Translations under genes and position numbers: made by a program
Shown here: piece after piece, positions 56,464 to 64,000 of the stretch
Layout: every line of letters begins with the position of its first letter
How positions within the stretch are numbered: the first letter of the stretch is position 1
Assembly (NCBI RefSeq): GCF_900105155.1
Contig: NZ_LT629762.1
Span: forward strand, 4,058,501-4,122,500
Direction: 5' to 3'
DNA from: Pseudomonas prosekii
Lineage (GTDB): Bacteria > Pseudomonadota > Gammaproteobacteria > Pseudomonadales > Pseudomonadaceae
Length of the DNA: 64,000 nucleotides
Notes under the pieces: model-generated
Seen by the model: the letters and a program-made list of their open reading frames with translations, nothing else
What the model was told of the DNA's origin: nothing
The model's database searches: none

Positions 56464-57418
56464 CGAAAATCATCAGGCTCGGCAAGTGCGCCAGCGCGCG
56501 GCCGACGTTGCCCAAACCGGATTTGAAGGCGTCGATGCGCGTCTGCTCCAGCGCATAACGCTTGCCTCGTTCAGGCGTCAGCGCCGGCGGTTTCGGGTCG
56601 ATCAGCGTCCATGCCGTCGGCGACCACACCAGCAAATACATGGCCATGACTTCGGCGAACGTCACCAGATGATTGTCGGCGCTGCTGCTGGTGAAAATCG
56701 GCTTACGCGATCCGCCGAAAAATCGCTCACGCAATGTCTCGTTGCTCTCAAGCGCCGGTAACAAATCCGCACGATGGTAATAACTGGCGACATGTTCGTA
56801 GAGCGCAGCGCTGTCGCTGACCACGGCACCGTCGAGGTGCTCGTCGAACAAACCCAGGCGTTTGATCAACGCATGAATCGCCCGCAACGTCGGCCCGGCA
56901 ACGTCGTCGGCGTAGACCTGATCGCCGCTCATCATCAACAGCGCCGGGCGCTCGCTCGGTTCATGCGGCGCCGCCAACAGACGATCGACACACAGCAAAC
57001 CATCCGCCGCCGGGTGATGCGGTTTGCGGCAGGAACCGTGAAGGATCTGGTCGATCCGCGCGCGCAGGACAAAATTTGGGCAACGCGCTTCGCCGTACAA
57101 CAAGTGCGGCGCCCATTCGGCGATGCCGACGCCATCGATCAACACGTCGTACTCGATCAACGTGTCGCAGGGCAGGGCGCTGTCCAGGCGCACATCAATC
57201 AAATGCACAAACGCCTGCGTGCCAACCGGAATCAGCGTGCAGTGCTCGGCGCCCAGCTCGATATCGCCGACACCTTGCAGGCGCAAGGTCAGCGCCAACG
57301 CACGCGAGCCCACCAGCCAAAACACCAGCCGCGACGGCTCCAGGCGCCGCAATAGCGGGCCGGCGAGCACCGGTGGCAATGATTGATCGGCAGCGGGCAT
57401 TGGCAGTGGCGAAGACAT
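56459..57418 (-). pseudogene. PhoD-like metallophosphatase, N-terminal half (split gene)
   Basis: About 320 residues of the N-terminal half of the phosphatase whose remainder is at 1866-2807. It contains the N-terminal beta-sandwich (about 1-110; VLAGPLLRRLEPSRLVFWLV), the metal-site segment LLMMSGDQVYADDVAGPTLR, and ends in LPSLMIFDD, halfway through the second metal motif. A few foreign codons (SPNVDLLTA) then lead to a stop. The ATG at 57418 is the usual family start; GGA lies upstream. Together the halves would give a protein of about 630 residues. Confidence 0.9.
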
Positions 57419-57502
57419 GGACGTCCGGGTTCTGGCTACGGAGAAGCGCCGGATAATAGCGCAGCGGATGTCAATTAATTGCAATCGCTGGCGATCCTCA
57501 GG

Positions 57503-57664
57503 TTATCGCCGCGATTGGTTGTCCGCGCGCATCACCGCGGCGTCGCCATTCGCCACCAACCAGCGAAACACATCGCTCACCGACACCGTGGGGCTGCGCT
57601 CGATCCAGCGCACCAGCACGCGGCCCGCTGCGTCGCGGCGGTTGGAAATGCCGAGCAGCGGCAA
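57503..57664 (-). CDS. Short unrecognised frame (53 residues)
   Basis: Begins with a TTG and reads LPLLGISNRRDAAGRVLVRW, then VSVSDVFRWLVANGDAAVMR before a TAA, 84 bases before the PhoD-like start. Composition is protein-like and G+C-rich, but there is no ribosome-binding site. It looks more like the tail of a lost gene than a complete one. The family is unknown. Confidence 0.35.
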   Translation of the reverse strand: MPLLGISNRRDAAGRVLVRWIERSPTVSVSDVFRWLVANGDAAVMRADNQSRR

Positions 57665-57815
57665 TTTGATTTATCCCACCGGGCCGGGGCCGCAGGGGAA
57701 TTAAGTAGCCTTTTGTGTTTTGTCCGTTATCGTGACGGGAAATTTAGCTGCGGTCGGCATTTGCTTGCTCGGCAGTTGTGGCGAATACGGTCGAAATTCA
57801 TTGAGGAGCGTCAAC

Positions 57816-58814
57816 GTGATCTGGTTTCTCGAAGGTCAATCCAGCCAGCGCGATGTTCTCATCAGCGCGCGCGAAGCACTGCCGGCGGACGTGAGGATTT
57901 TTGCTTCGCACCGTCGGGATCGTCCGGAAATCACCGGTCAGGCCGATGTCAGTTTTCAAGAGCCGCTGGACAGCGAAGAACGCATTGAATGGGTGATCGC
58001 CACCGCGCTTGAGCACGGGATCAAGGTGATCGTCGCCGGACATAACGGCAGCGTCTATGAAGCGGCGCGTGAGCGTTTCGTGGCAGCCGGTTTGCAATTG
58101 GTGACCGGTGGCCTGTCTATCGACACCTTCGAAAACGTCGATGACAAGAGCCGTTTCACCGCCGAGGCCGAGCGCGCTGGATTGCCGTGCATTCCTGCGG
58201 TGACCGTCAACAACGCCGAGCAATTGGCCGCCGCTTATGAGCTGCTGGCCGCGCAAGGCGAGGTGTGCATCAAACCGGTGGTCGGCATTTATGGGCAAGG
58301 TTTCTGGCGGTTCAAGGCTGATGTCGATCCGTTCCGTTGCCTGGAAAACCCGGACGCGCGGGAAATCGATTTCGCCACCTACCTGAGCATTTACAAGTGC
58401 GGCGTAGAACCGGCGCCCATGTTGGTCATGCCTTATCTGTCCGGCGCCGAATGCTCGGTGGACATGGTCTGCGAAGCGGGCAAAGCGGTTGCGTTTGTGG
58501 GTCGCCGGAAGAAGGGTTATCACCAGACCTTCGAGCGCGATTCGGCGGCGGTGGAACTTGCGCTCAAAGCAGCGGCGCATTTCAAGTGCGACGGCTTGGT
58601 CAACGTGCAGACCCGAGACGACCAGGATGGCATCCCGCACCTGTTGGAAATCAACCCGCGATACTCCGGCGGCATTGGTTACACACGGGCTACCGGGATA
58701 AACCTGGCGGGGATTTTCGCCGCTCGTCGGCTCGGTTTGGCCGAACCCGCGAGCCAGTGGGTCGACAACGTTCGGGTCAAGCCCATCACTGTTGCCGTGG
58801 TTGCGCCTTCCTGA
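57816..58814 (+). CDS. ATP-grasp ligase of the Ter-associated operon
   Basis: A 332-residue ATP-grasp enzyme, expected to join a carboxylate to an amine or thiol with ATP. It shows the Rossmann-like N-terminal domain (residues 1-100), the grasp pair around GEVCIKPVVGIYGQGFWRF, and the metal-binding end HLLEINPRYSGGIGYTRATG. GTG at 57816 is chosen because GAGGAG lies 7 bases upstream. It is the first gene of the operon-like series running to the window's end and belongs to the biosynthetic module known from Ter stress systems. The substrate is not known. Confidence 0.88.
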   Translation: MIWFLEGQSSQRDVLISAREALPADVRIFASHRRDRPEITGQADVSFQEPLDSEERIEWVIATALEHGIKVIVAGHNGSVYEAARERFVAAGLQLVTGGLSIDTFENVDDKSRFTAEAERAGLPCIPAVTVNNAEQLAAAYELLAAQGEVCIKPVVGIYGQGFWRFKADVDPFRCLENPDAREIDFATYLSIYKCGVEPAPMLVMPYLSGAECSVDMVCEAGKAVAFVGRRKKGYHQTFERDSAAVELALKAAAHFKCDGLVNVQTRDDQDGIPHLLEINPRYSGGIGYTRATGINLAGIFAARRLGLAEPASQWVDNVRVKPITVAVVAPS

Positions 58815-58921
58815 TATTACAAAGCCACTTATAGAGTTAATGCTTTCTCAGTTAATGCTAGGCAGTGAATGATTGCTGCTGTCTTGGCATAATTGCCCGC
58901 CATCGATCAAGGAAGGACAGG

Positions 58922-60061
58922 ATGAAGGCGCTAACGCCTGGAGCGAACGCAGCGATTTCGGGCGTTAAATGTGCATGGACGCTGGAGTGCAGCAACGCGA
59001 CTGCCTTCGGCGAATACGCAGCTGTCGCGTTGCTGCCGGTCACCGAGAAGCGTTTGCCGACCGGTGATCCGGCGTTGTTTCAAGTCACTCAACAATGGAT
59101 GGAATGGAGCGGCACGCCGTCGTCCATTGGCTGTTCGCTGGACTTGTCGCGGCTGCCGGGTGGCAGCGAGCGTCTGTTGCTGGTGGTGTATACCTTCGCC
59201 GCTGCCGGTCCGGTCAGCGATCTGAAAGACTTGCGTCTGCAAGTCGACAATCAGGTCGAACTGTCGCTGGATCTGCAAAGCAACGGCGAGTCGGCCATCG
59301 TCATTGGCGAGTTCTACAGCCGCAACGATCAGTGGAAATTCCGCGCGCTGGCCGAAGGTTCGGCTTACGGTCTGGCCGCCATGGGCCGGCGGATGGGCAT
59401 CACGATTGATGACGCGCATCCCACGCGCCGGCCCTATTCCGGTGATTCACCTCGAAACCGCACCGCCGCCTCGGGCACCGGATTTGTTGTCTCGCCGGGC
59501 CACGTGATGACCTGCGCGCATGTCATCGAAGACATGCAGGAATTGCACATCGCCTCGTTCTCCGGCCGTTACCGCGCGGAAGTGGTGGTGGTCGATCAGC
59601 GCAACGACATGGCGTTGCTGCGCATTCAGGATTGTCCGCCGCTAACGCCCGTGGTGTTCAAGGACGCCGTCGGGTGTGCGCTGGGCGAGCCGGTGATCGC
59701 CCTGGGTTTTCCGATGGCAGGGCTGGCTGGTGGCGGTGTGCACGTGACGCAGGGCGGGGTGTCGGGGTTGTTCGGTTTGCACAATGATGCCAGCCTGCTG
59801 CAATTCACCGCGGCCATTCAGCCGGGGTCCAGTGGCAGTCCACTGTTCGATTCCAGCGGCGCGGTCATCGGCATGGTCACGTCATCGCTGCCGGACGCGC
59901 AAAACATGAACTTCGCGGTGAAAGCCGGGTTGTTATTGGCGTTTCTCGATGCCTGCCACGTCTCGCCACCCAAATCTCCAACCGTTCGAGTAATCTCGAC
60001 CGCCGAAATGGCGCGTGAAGCGCAATCGTCACTCTGGCGGATCGAAGCCCGAAATCCGTAG
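58922..60061 (+). CDS. TerD-trypsin-like protease fusion
   Basis: A 379-residue fusion. Residues 1-175 form a TerD-type calcium-binding domain (MKALTPGANAAISG start; GEFYSRNDQWKFRALAEGSA end). Residues about 185-350 form a trypsin-fold serine protease with His in VMTCAHVIED, Asp in RNDMALLRIQ and Ser in PGSSGSPLFDSSGAVIGM. No signal peptide is visible, so it should act in the cytoplasm. AAGGA lies 5 bases before the ATG. Within a Ter-type operon it may be a stress-triggered protease, gated by the TerD domain; that link is inference. Confidence 0.88.
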   Translation: MKALTPGANAAISGVKCAWTLECSNATAFGEYAAVALLPVTEKRLPTGDPALFQVTQQWMEWSGTPSSIGCSLDLSRLPGGSERLLLVVYTFAAAGPVSDLKDLRLQVDNQVELSLDLQSNGESAIVIGEFYSRNDQWKFRALAEGSAYGLAAMGRRMGITIDDAHPTRRPYSGDSPRNRTAASGTGFVVSPGHVMTCAHVIEDMQELHIASFSGRYRAEVVVVDQRNDMALLRIQDCPPLTPVVFKDAVGCALGEPVIALGFPMAGLAGGGVHVTQGGVSGLFGLHNDASLLQFTAAIQPGSSGSPLFDSSGAVIGMVTSSLPDAQNMNFAVKAGLLLAFLDACHVSPPKSPTVRVISTAEMAREAQSSLWRIEARNP

Positions 60062-60129
60062 AGGCAACCTGCTTTACCACTAGTGAAGGGTTGTCAGTTC
60101 ACTACTCGCCTCTTTTAGGAATGTTGCAC

Positions 60130-61266
60130 ATGGAATCCGCAGTAGAAAAAACCTCGACCACCCGACTCAGCGCCCAGCTCAAACGCGGGTTGATGGAAGT
60201 CGACGTCGATGAATCGGTGATCGAACCCCATTCGTTGTTCGGGTTCGCCGAACGCCGCAACCCCAAGCGTGCGTTCCTGTTCGTCTCGCGCGTGCTGGGC
60301 CGGCACATTCCCGTGCGCCCATCGGTCATGCAGGCCAGCTATGAAAGCCTTGCGGCGAAGATCCCCGCAGACTTGCCTGGCCCGGTGCTGGTGATCGGCA
60401 TGGCCGAAACCGCCGTTGGCCTCGGTGCCGGCGTGCATCGCGCCTACGCCAAGACACGTCCCGATACCATTTATATGGTCAGCACCCGGCATCCGGTCGG
60501 AACCGAGTTGTTTACCCGTTTCGAAGAAGAGCACAGTCACGCCAGTGCGCACTTGATTCATCAGCCGACTGACCTGGCAATCCGGGAAATGATGCTGACC
60601 GCGCGCTCGCTGGTGCTGGTTGACGATGAAGCCTCGACCGGCAAGACGTTCATCAATTTGCACCGCGCGCTGATCGATGCCGGTTTGAGCAAGATTGAGC
60701 GGGTCGTCACCTGCGTGCTCACCGACTGGTCCCGTGGCGCTGTGCGCAATCTGCTCGGCGAAACGGCAACTCAGGTATCGATGCTGCAGGGCGCTTATCG
60801 GTTCTCCGAGGACGTGGATGCACCGCTGCCGGAAATGCCGGATGTCGGCGCAGTGGCGGTGGGCGAATGGCCGCTGGATCCGCGTAAGGACTGGGGACGT
60901 CTGGGTGTGCGGCACGTCGAAGACACCTTGGCCCCGGATATGCAGGTCAAACCCGGCGAGCGGGTGATGGTCATCGGCACCAGCGAGTTTGTCTGGCGCC
61001 CGTTTCTGCTGGCCGAACGGCTTGAACGAGCGGGGGCTGACGTGCATTTCAGTTCCACCAGCCGTTCGCCGATTGCTTTGGGCCATGAGATCGGACACGC
61101 GTTGTCGTTCTCCGACAACTACGGCCTCGGTATTCCGAATTTTCTTTATAACGTGCGTCCAGGGCAGTTCGACCGAGTGTTGATCTGCACCGAAACGCCG
61201 GCGCAAGCGGTTCCACAATCGCTGATAGATGCGCTGAACGCAGAGGTGATTGTCGATGAGCAATAA
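60130..61266 (+). CDS. Phosphoribosyltransferase-TRSP domain protein
   Basis: A 378-residue protein. The phosphoribosyltransferase domain (about residues 35-240) has the PRPP-binding loop in SLVLVDDEASTGKTFINLHR. A C-terminal TRSP-type domain (about 275-375; IGTSEFVWRPFLLAERLERA; NFLYNVRPGQFDRVLIC) follows. The pair is a hallmark of the Ter-associated nucleoside-like biosynthetic module. AGGA precedes the ATG at 60130; an ATG nine bases upstream is possible. The stop overlaps the HAD gene. Confidence 0.88.
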   Translation: MESAVEKTSTTRLSAQLKRGLMEVDVDESVIEPHSLFGFAERRNPKRAFLFVSRVLGRHIPVRPSVMQASYESLAAKIPADLPGPVLVIGMAETAVGLGAGVHRAYAKTRPDTIYMVSTRHPVGTELFTRFEEEHSHASAHLIHQPTDLAIREMMLTARSLVLVDDEASTGKTFINLHRALIDAGLSKIERVVTCVLTDWSRGAVRNLLGETATQVSMLQGAYRFSEDVDAPLPEMPDVGAVAVGEWPLDPRKDWGRLGVRHVEDTLAPDMQVKPGERVMVIGTSEFVWRPFLLAERLERAGADVHFSSTSRSPIALGHEIGHALSFSDNYGLGIPNFLYNVRPGQFDRVLICTETPAQAVPQSLIDALNAEVIVDEQ

Positions 61267-62014
61267 GCGTCCCCTGATACTCATCGATCTCGATGACACC
61301 TTGTTCCAGACCGCGCGCAAGATGCCGCAAGGCGCCGAACGCCACACCGCGACGCTGGACGTCGACGGTCAGCCGAATGGCTACATGAGCGCGGTGCAGA
61401 AGAGTTTTGTCGAATGGCTGCTGGTCTCGGCGGATGTTGTGCCGGTTACCGCGCGCAGCGTCGAAGCCTACAGCCGTGTGCAATTACCGTTCACCGCGGG
61501 CGCCGTTTGCTCCCACGGCGGCGTGATTTTGCAAGCCGATGGCTCGCTGGATCGTGATTGGCACGGACAGATGAGCGAGGCCTTGGCCGCGTATCAAACA
61601 CGTCTTCCGGCGTTGAGCGCAGCGACACTGGCGATTGGCGAAGAGATGGGTTTTTCCCTGCGCGGCTGGGTCGTGGAAGAGCAGGGCCTGTTGAATTATG
61701 TGGTAACCAAACACAACGAATCCGATGACAGCGTGTTGCACAAAGTCCTCGCCGAAGTGCAGTCCCGTGGCTTGCTGGATGACATGCATATCCACGGCAA
61801 CGGCAACAATCTCGCGTTCCTGCCGAATGGTTTGTCCAAGCGTCTGGCGGTCCAGGAGCTGCTGCGCCGTGATCGCATCAGCAACGGCGAGCGCCCGGTG
61901 CTGGGCTTTGGCGACAGCGTCACCGACCTCGGTTTCATGAGCGAATGCAATTTCTGGGCGACACCGGCCAATAGCCAGTTGGCCAAAGTCGTGGAGACAA
62001 TGATTAATGGTTAA
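61256..62014 (+). CDS. HAD-family phosphatase of the Ter-associated operon
   Basis: A 252-residue HAD-superfamily hydrolase. Motif I is LILIDLDDTLFQTAR, the motif II Thr is in VVPVTARSVEAYSRV, and motif IV is GFGDSVTDLGFMSEC. A cap of the Cof/SPP type lies in the middle. It probably dephosphorylates a sugar- or nucleoside-phosphate made by its phosphoribosyltransferase neighbours. It overlaps genes on both sides by a few bases, so the whole series is tightly coupled. Confidence 0.87.
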   Translation: MSNKRPLILIDLDDTLFQTARKMPQGAERHTATLDVDGQPNGYMSAVQKSFVEWLLVSADVVPVTARSVEAYSRVQLPFTAGAVCSHGGVILQADGSLDRDWHGQMSEALAAYQTRLPALSAATLAIGEEMGFSLRGWVVEEQGLLNYVVTKHNESDDSVLHKVLAEVQSRGLLDDMHIHGNGNNLAFLPNGLSKRLAVQELLRRDRISNGERPVLGFGDSVTDLGFMSECNFWATPANSQLAKVVETMING

Positions 62015-63101
62015 TGCCTTTGCCCATCTGACCACCGTAGGCAGTGGCAGTTACGCGCCGGACGACGTGCACTTTCTGCTGCAACCCGTCGAAATCGAAG
62101 TGACGGACGTTGAAGAGAAAGAGCGCCTGATCCAGACGCAGCAGAAGCATTATTCGGAAATGATCAGCCTGGAATCGGCGCCGACCGAGGTTCACAAAGG
62201 CCTGTATCAGCGCGCGATGTCGCAGAACGCGGCACGCATGGCGCGTGACGTTCAGGCATTGGCGCTGGCGCTGGATCAGGCTTATAGCGGGCCGTCGATC
62301 GCGCTGGTGTCGTTCGTGCGGGCCGGGTTGCCGCTGGGCGTGTTGCTGCGCCGGGCGCTGCTGGATCTGGGGCGCGACGCGCACCATTACGGCATCAGCA
62401 TCGTGCGTGATCGCGGCATCGACATGGTTGCCCTCGAAGCGGTGATTCAGGCTCACGGCGCGGAAAACATCGTTTTCGTCGATGGCTGGACCGGCAAGGG
62501 CGCCATCTCCGGCGAAATCCAGCGCAGCCTCAAGGGCGACGAGCGTTTCCCCGAGCAGCCACGCCTTGTGGTGCTCGCCGACCCGTGTGGGCGCGCCTGG
62601 CTAGCGGCCTCCGCAGAAGATTGGGTGATTCCGTCGGGGATTCTCGGCGCGACCGTGTCCGGGCTGGTTTCACGCTCGATCTGGCCGACCAACGGTGGCC
62701 TGCATGGTTGCGTGGTCTACGATCACTTGCACGAACACGACGTCACGCGCGATTTCATCGAGCAGATTGAAGCCGTGCGTCAGGCACAAGCACCGGTCGT
62801 GGCTGCTGCCCCGTGGACCGAAGCGCAGCGCAGTGAGCTGCAAGCCTCGGCGCTGAGCGTCATCGATGCGATTGCCGCCCAGTGGGGTATCAGCAATTTG
62901 AACCGAGTGAAGCCGGGCATTGCCGAAGCTACACGGGCGGTGCTGCGCCGGGTGCCGGATCATGTTTTGGTGCGCGATCGCAGCGACCCGGACGTTCAGT
63001 TGCTGATGCACCTGACCGAACGGGCCAACGTCACCGTTGAAGAGATGGGCGCGGCATTGGGGCCCTACCGTGCAGTGACCGTCATCCGGAGTTTGAGCTG
63101 A
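62007..63101 (+). CDS. StiP family protein (cysteine protease-like/PRTase with PELOTA region)
   Basis: A 364-residue protein of the family annotated as cysteine protease StiP, also described as a phosphoribosyltransferase-like domain fused to a C-terminal PELOTA RNA-binding domain. Visible parts are ALVSFVRAGLPLGVLLRRAL, IVFVDGWTGKGAISGEIQRS with a PRPP-loop-like region, and a C-terminal segment from NRVKPGIAEATRAVLRRVPD. It overlaps the HAD gene by 8 bases and the aldolase gene by ATGA-type coupling. The biochemical activity is unproven. Confidence 0.85.
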   Translation: MVNAFAHLTTVGSGSYAPDDVHFLLQPVEIEVTDVEEKERLIQTQQKHYSEMISLESAPTEVHKGLYQRAMSQNAARMARDVQALALALDQAYSGPSIALVSFVRAGLPLGVLLRRALLDLGRDAHHYGISIVRDRGIDMVALEAVIQAHGAENIVFVDGWTGKGAISGEIQRSLKGDERFPEQPRLVVLADPCGRAWLAASAEDWVIPSGILGATVSGLVSRSIWPTNGGLHGCVVYDHLHEHDVTRDFIEQIEAVRQAQAPVVAAAPWTEAQRSELQASALSVIDAIAAQWGISNLNRVKPGIAEATRAVLRRVPDHVLVRDRSDPDVQLLMHLTERANVTVEEMGAALGPYRAVTVIRSLS

Positions 63102-64000
63102 TGAAAACACTATCGCCCTACGCACTCGGCGCCACGCTCTACATGCCGGCAACCCGCGAGGATATCCTCGACGTGGTCCTGCACAAAAAACTCCCGGAAC
63201 TGCGCTCGATGGTCGTGTGCCTGGAAGACGCAGTCGCCGAAATCGACGTCGAGACCGCGCTGAGCAACCTGCATAAGTTGCTGCTGTCCATCGATCAGCA
63301 GGGCGGCCGCTCCGAAGACGGCCCGATGTTGTTCGTGCGCCCGCGCGACTCGCAGATGGCTGCGGTGCTCAACGACTGGCCGTTAATGGTGCATGTCGAC
63401 GGTTTTGTCCTGCCGAAGCTGAGCATGTCCAACCTGCGTTCGTGGGAACTGGCGGTGACCAATCCCGATATTTTCCTGATGCCGACCCTGGAAACCCGCG
63501 AGGTGTTTAACCCGGTGGCGATGGTCGAGCTGGGCGCGGCACTCAAGCAGAACCTTGATTCGCGCATTATTGCGCTGCGCATCGGCGGCAATGACTTGCT
63601 CGGTTGTCTGGGCCTGCGCCGCAATCCGGCGACCACGCTTTACAGCACGCCGATGGGTTACGTGATCCAGATGCTGGCCGGAGTCATGGGCTCGCAAGGC
63701 TTTTCGCTGACCGCGCCAGTGTTTGAACGCCTGGCGACGCCGCACCTGCTGATGGAAGAATTGGACCTCGATATTGCCCATGGTCTGGTCGGCAAAACGG
63801 CGATTCATCCGAGCCAGATCAGCACGATTCAGGACAGCTTGCGCGTGAGCCTCGAAGATCTAAATTGTGCCAAATTAATGCTGAATGAAGTCGCGCCCGC
63901 GGTCTTCAATCACAATGACACGATGTGCGAACCAGCAACTCACTACAAATGGGCGACCAATATCCTTGAACGGGCCAAATGGCACGGCGTCAAGCAAGCG
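63101..64000 (+). CDS. HpcH/HpaI aldolase/citrate-lyase-like enzyme (3' end outside)
   Basis: The first 300 residues of a citrate lyase beta-like C-C bond lyase; the frame is still open at the window end. Family segments include LGATLYMPATREDILDVVLH, MVVCLEDAVAEIDVETA with acidic metal-binding residues, DGFVLPKLSMSNLRSWELAV, LRIGGNDLLGCLGLRRN and LVGKTAIHPSQISTIQDSL. The ATG overlaps the StiP stop. As last seen gene of the module it would supply or condense a small acyl or aldol unit. Confidence 0.88.
   Translation, partial: MKTLSPYALGATLYMPATREDILDVVLHKKLPELRSMVVCLEDAVAEIDVETALSNLHKLLLSIDQQGGRSEDGPMLFVRPRDSQMAAVLNDWPLMVHVDGFVLPKLSMSNLRSWELAVTNPDIFLMPTLETREVFNPVAMVELGAALKQNLDSRIIALRIGGNDLLGCLGLRRNPATTLYSTPMGYVIQMLAGVMGSQGFSLTAPVFERLATPHLLMEELDLDIAHGLVGKTAIHPSQISTIQDSLRVSLEDLNCAKLMLNEVAPAVFNHNDTMCEPATHYKWATNILERAKWHGVKQA

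Overview
The window is chromosomal DNA of a fluorescent-type Pseudomonas. The signs are a long Pseudomonas/InaZ-type ice nucleation protein, a PAS-GGDEF cyclase, a DedA protein, a lone Hcp/VgrG type VI cargo cluster, and several copies of the GACCGCTTTTGGCCG-type intergenic repeat that I associate with this genus.

The main structural result is that one gene has been split. The C-terminal half of a PhoD-like metallophosphatase lies at 1866-2807 (minus). Its N-terminal half lies at 56459-57418 (minus), in the right orientation and order to have been one gene. Everything between, about 53.6 kb (roughly 2816-56458), therefore looks like an acquired island or composite insertion. The flanks are chromosome: on the left a diguanylate cyclase and DedA; on the right a Ter-associated biosynthetic operon running off the window (ATP-grasp, TerD-trypsin fusion, two phosphoribosyltransferase-type proteins, a HAD phosphatase, a citrate-lyase-like aldolase).

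Inside the island, left to right:
- A hybrid sensor kinase, an ArgP-like LysR regulator, a small lipoprotein and the 1322-residue ice nucleation protein.
- A SigF/NrsF pair divergent from a bufferin-type operon (BufA-BufB-BufC-DoxX), with matching GTAACC-N16-CGAA promoters on both sides.
- A 1.2-kb gap holding a 35-residue membrane peptide, then an RclC-like/RclR-like pair.
- An IS graveyard: an IS1182-type fragment cut by an IS21-family element, then an IS3-family element.
- An ion and osmotic stress block: NhaA, DUF2254, a deleted antiporter remnant, a cNMP/CBS/DUF294 protein with a DnaQ-like exonuclease, MscS, and a BCCT transporter frameshifted at a G9 tract.
- A cell-wall block: a decayed and an intact D-Ala-D-Ala carboxypeptidase, an FtsI-like PBP and an LprI-like protein.
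- A block of two LysR regulators, SDR oxidoreductases, an F420-type reductase and SnoaL-like proteins.
- The T6SS set hcp, vgrG, DUF4123 adaptor, VasX-like effector and DUF6708 protein.
- A HEPN-like protein next to an SMC/RloC-like ATPase, resembling a defence pair, whose ATPase is cut by a second IS3 copy.

The two IS3 copies (21905-23135 and 55020-56250) have identical lengths and protein products, lie in opposite orientation, and bracket 31.9 kb that could invert. Read together, the cargo fits life on plant surfaces (ice nucleation, copper, salt and osmotic stress, contact killing of rivals). No integrase, relaxase, tns genes, tRNA, rRNA or CRISPR array was seen, so how the island moved is unresolved.
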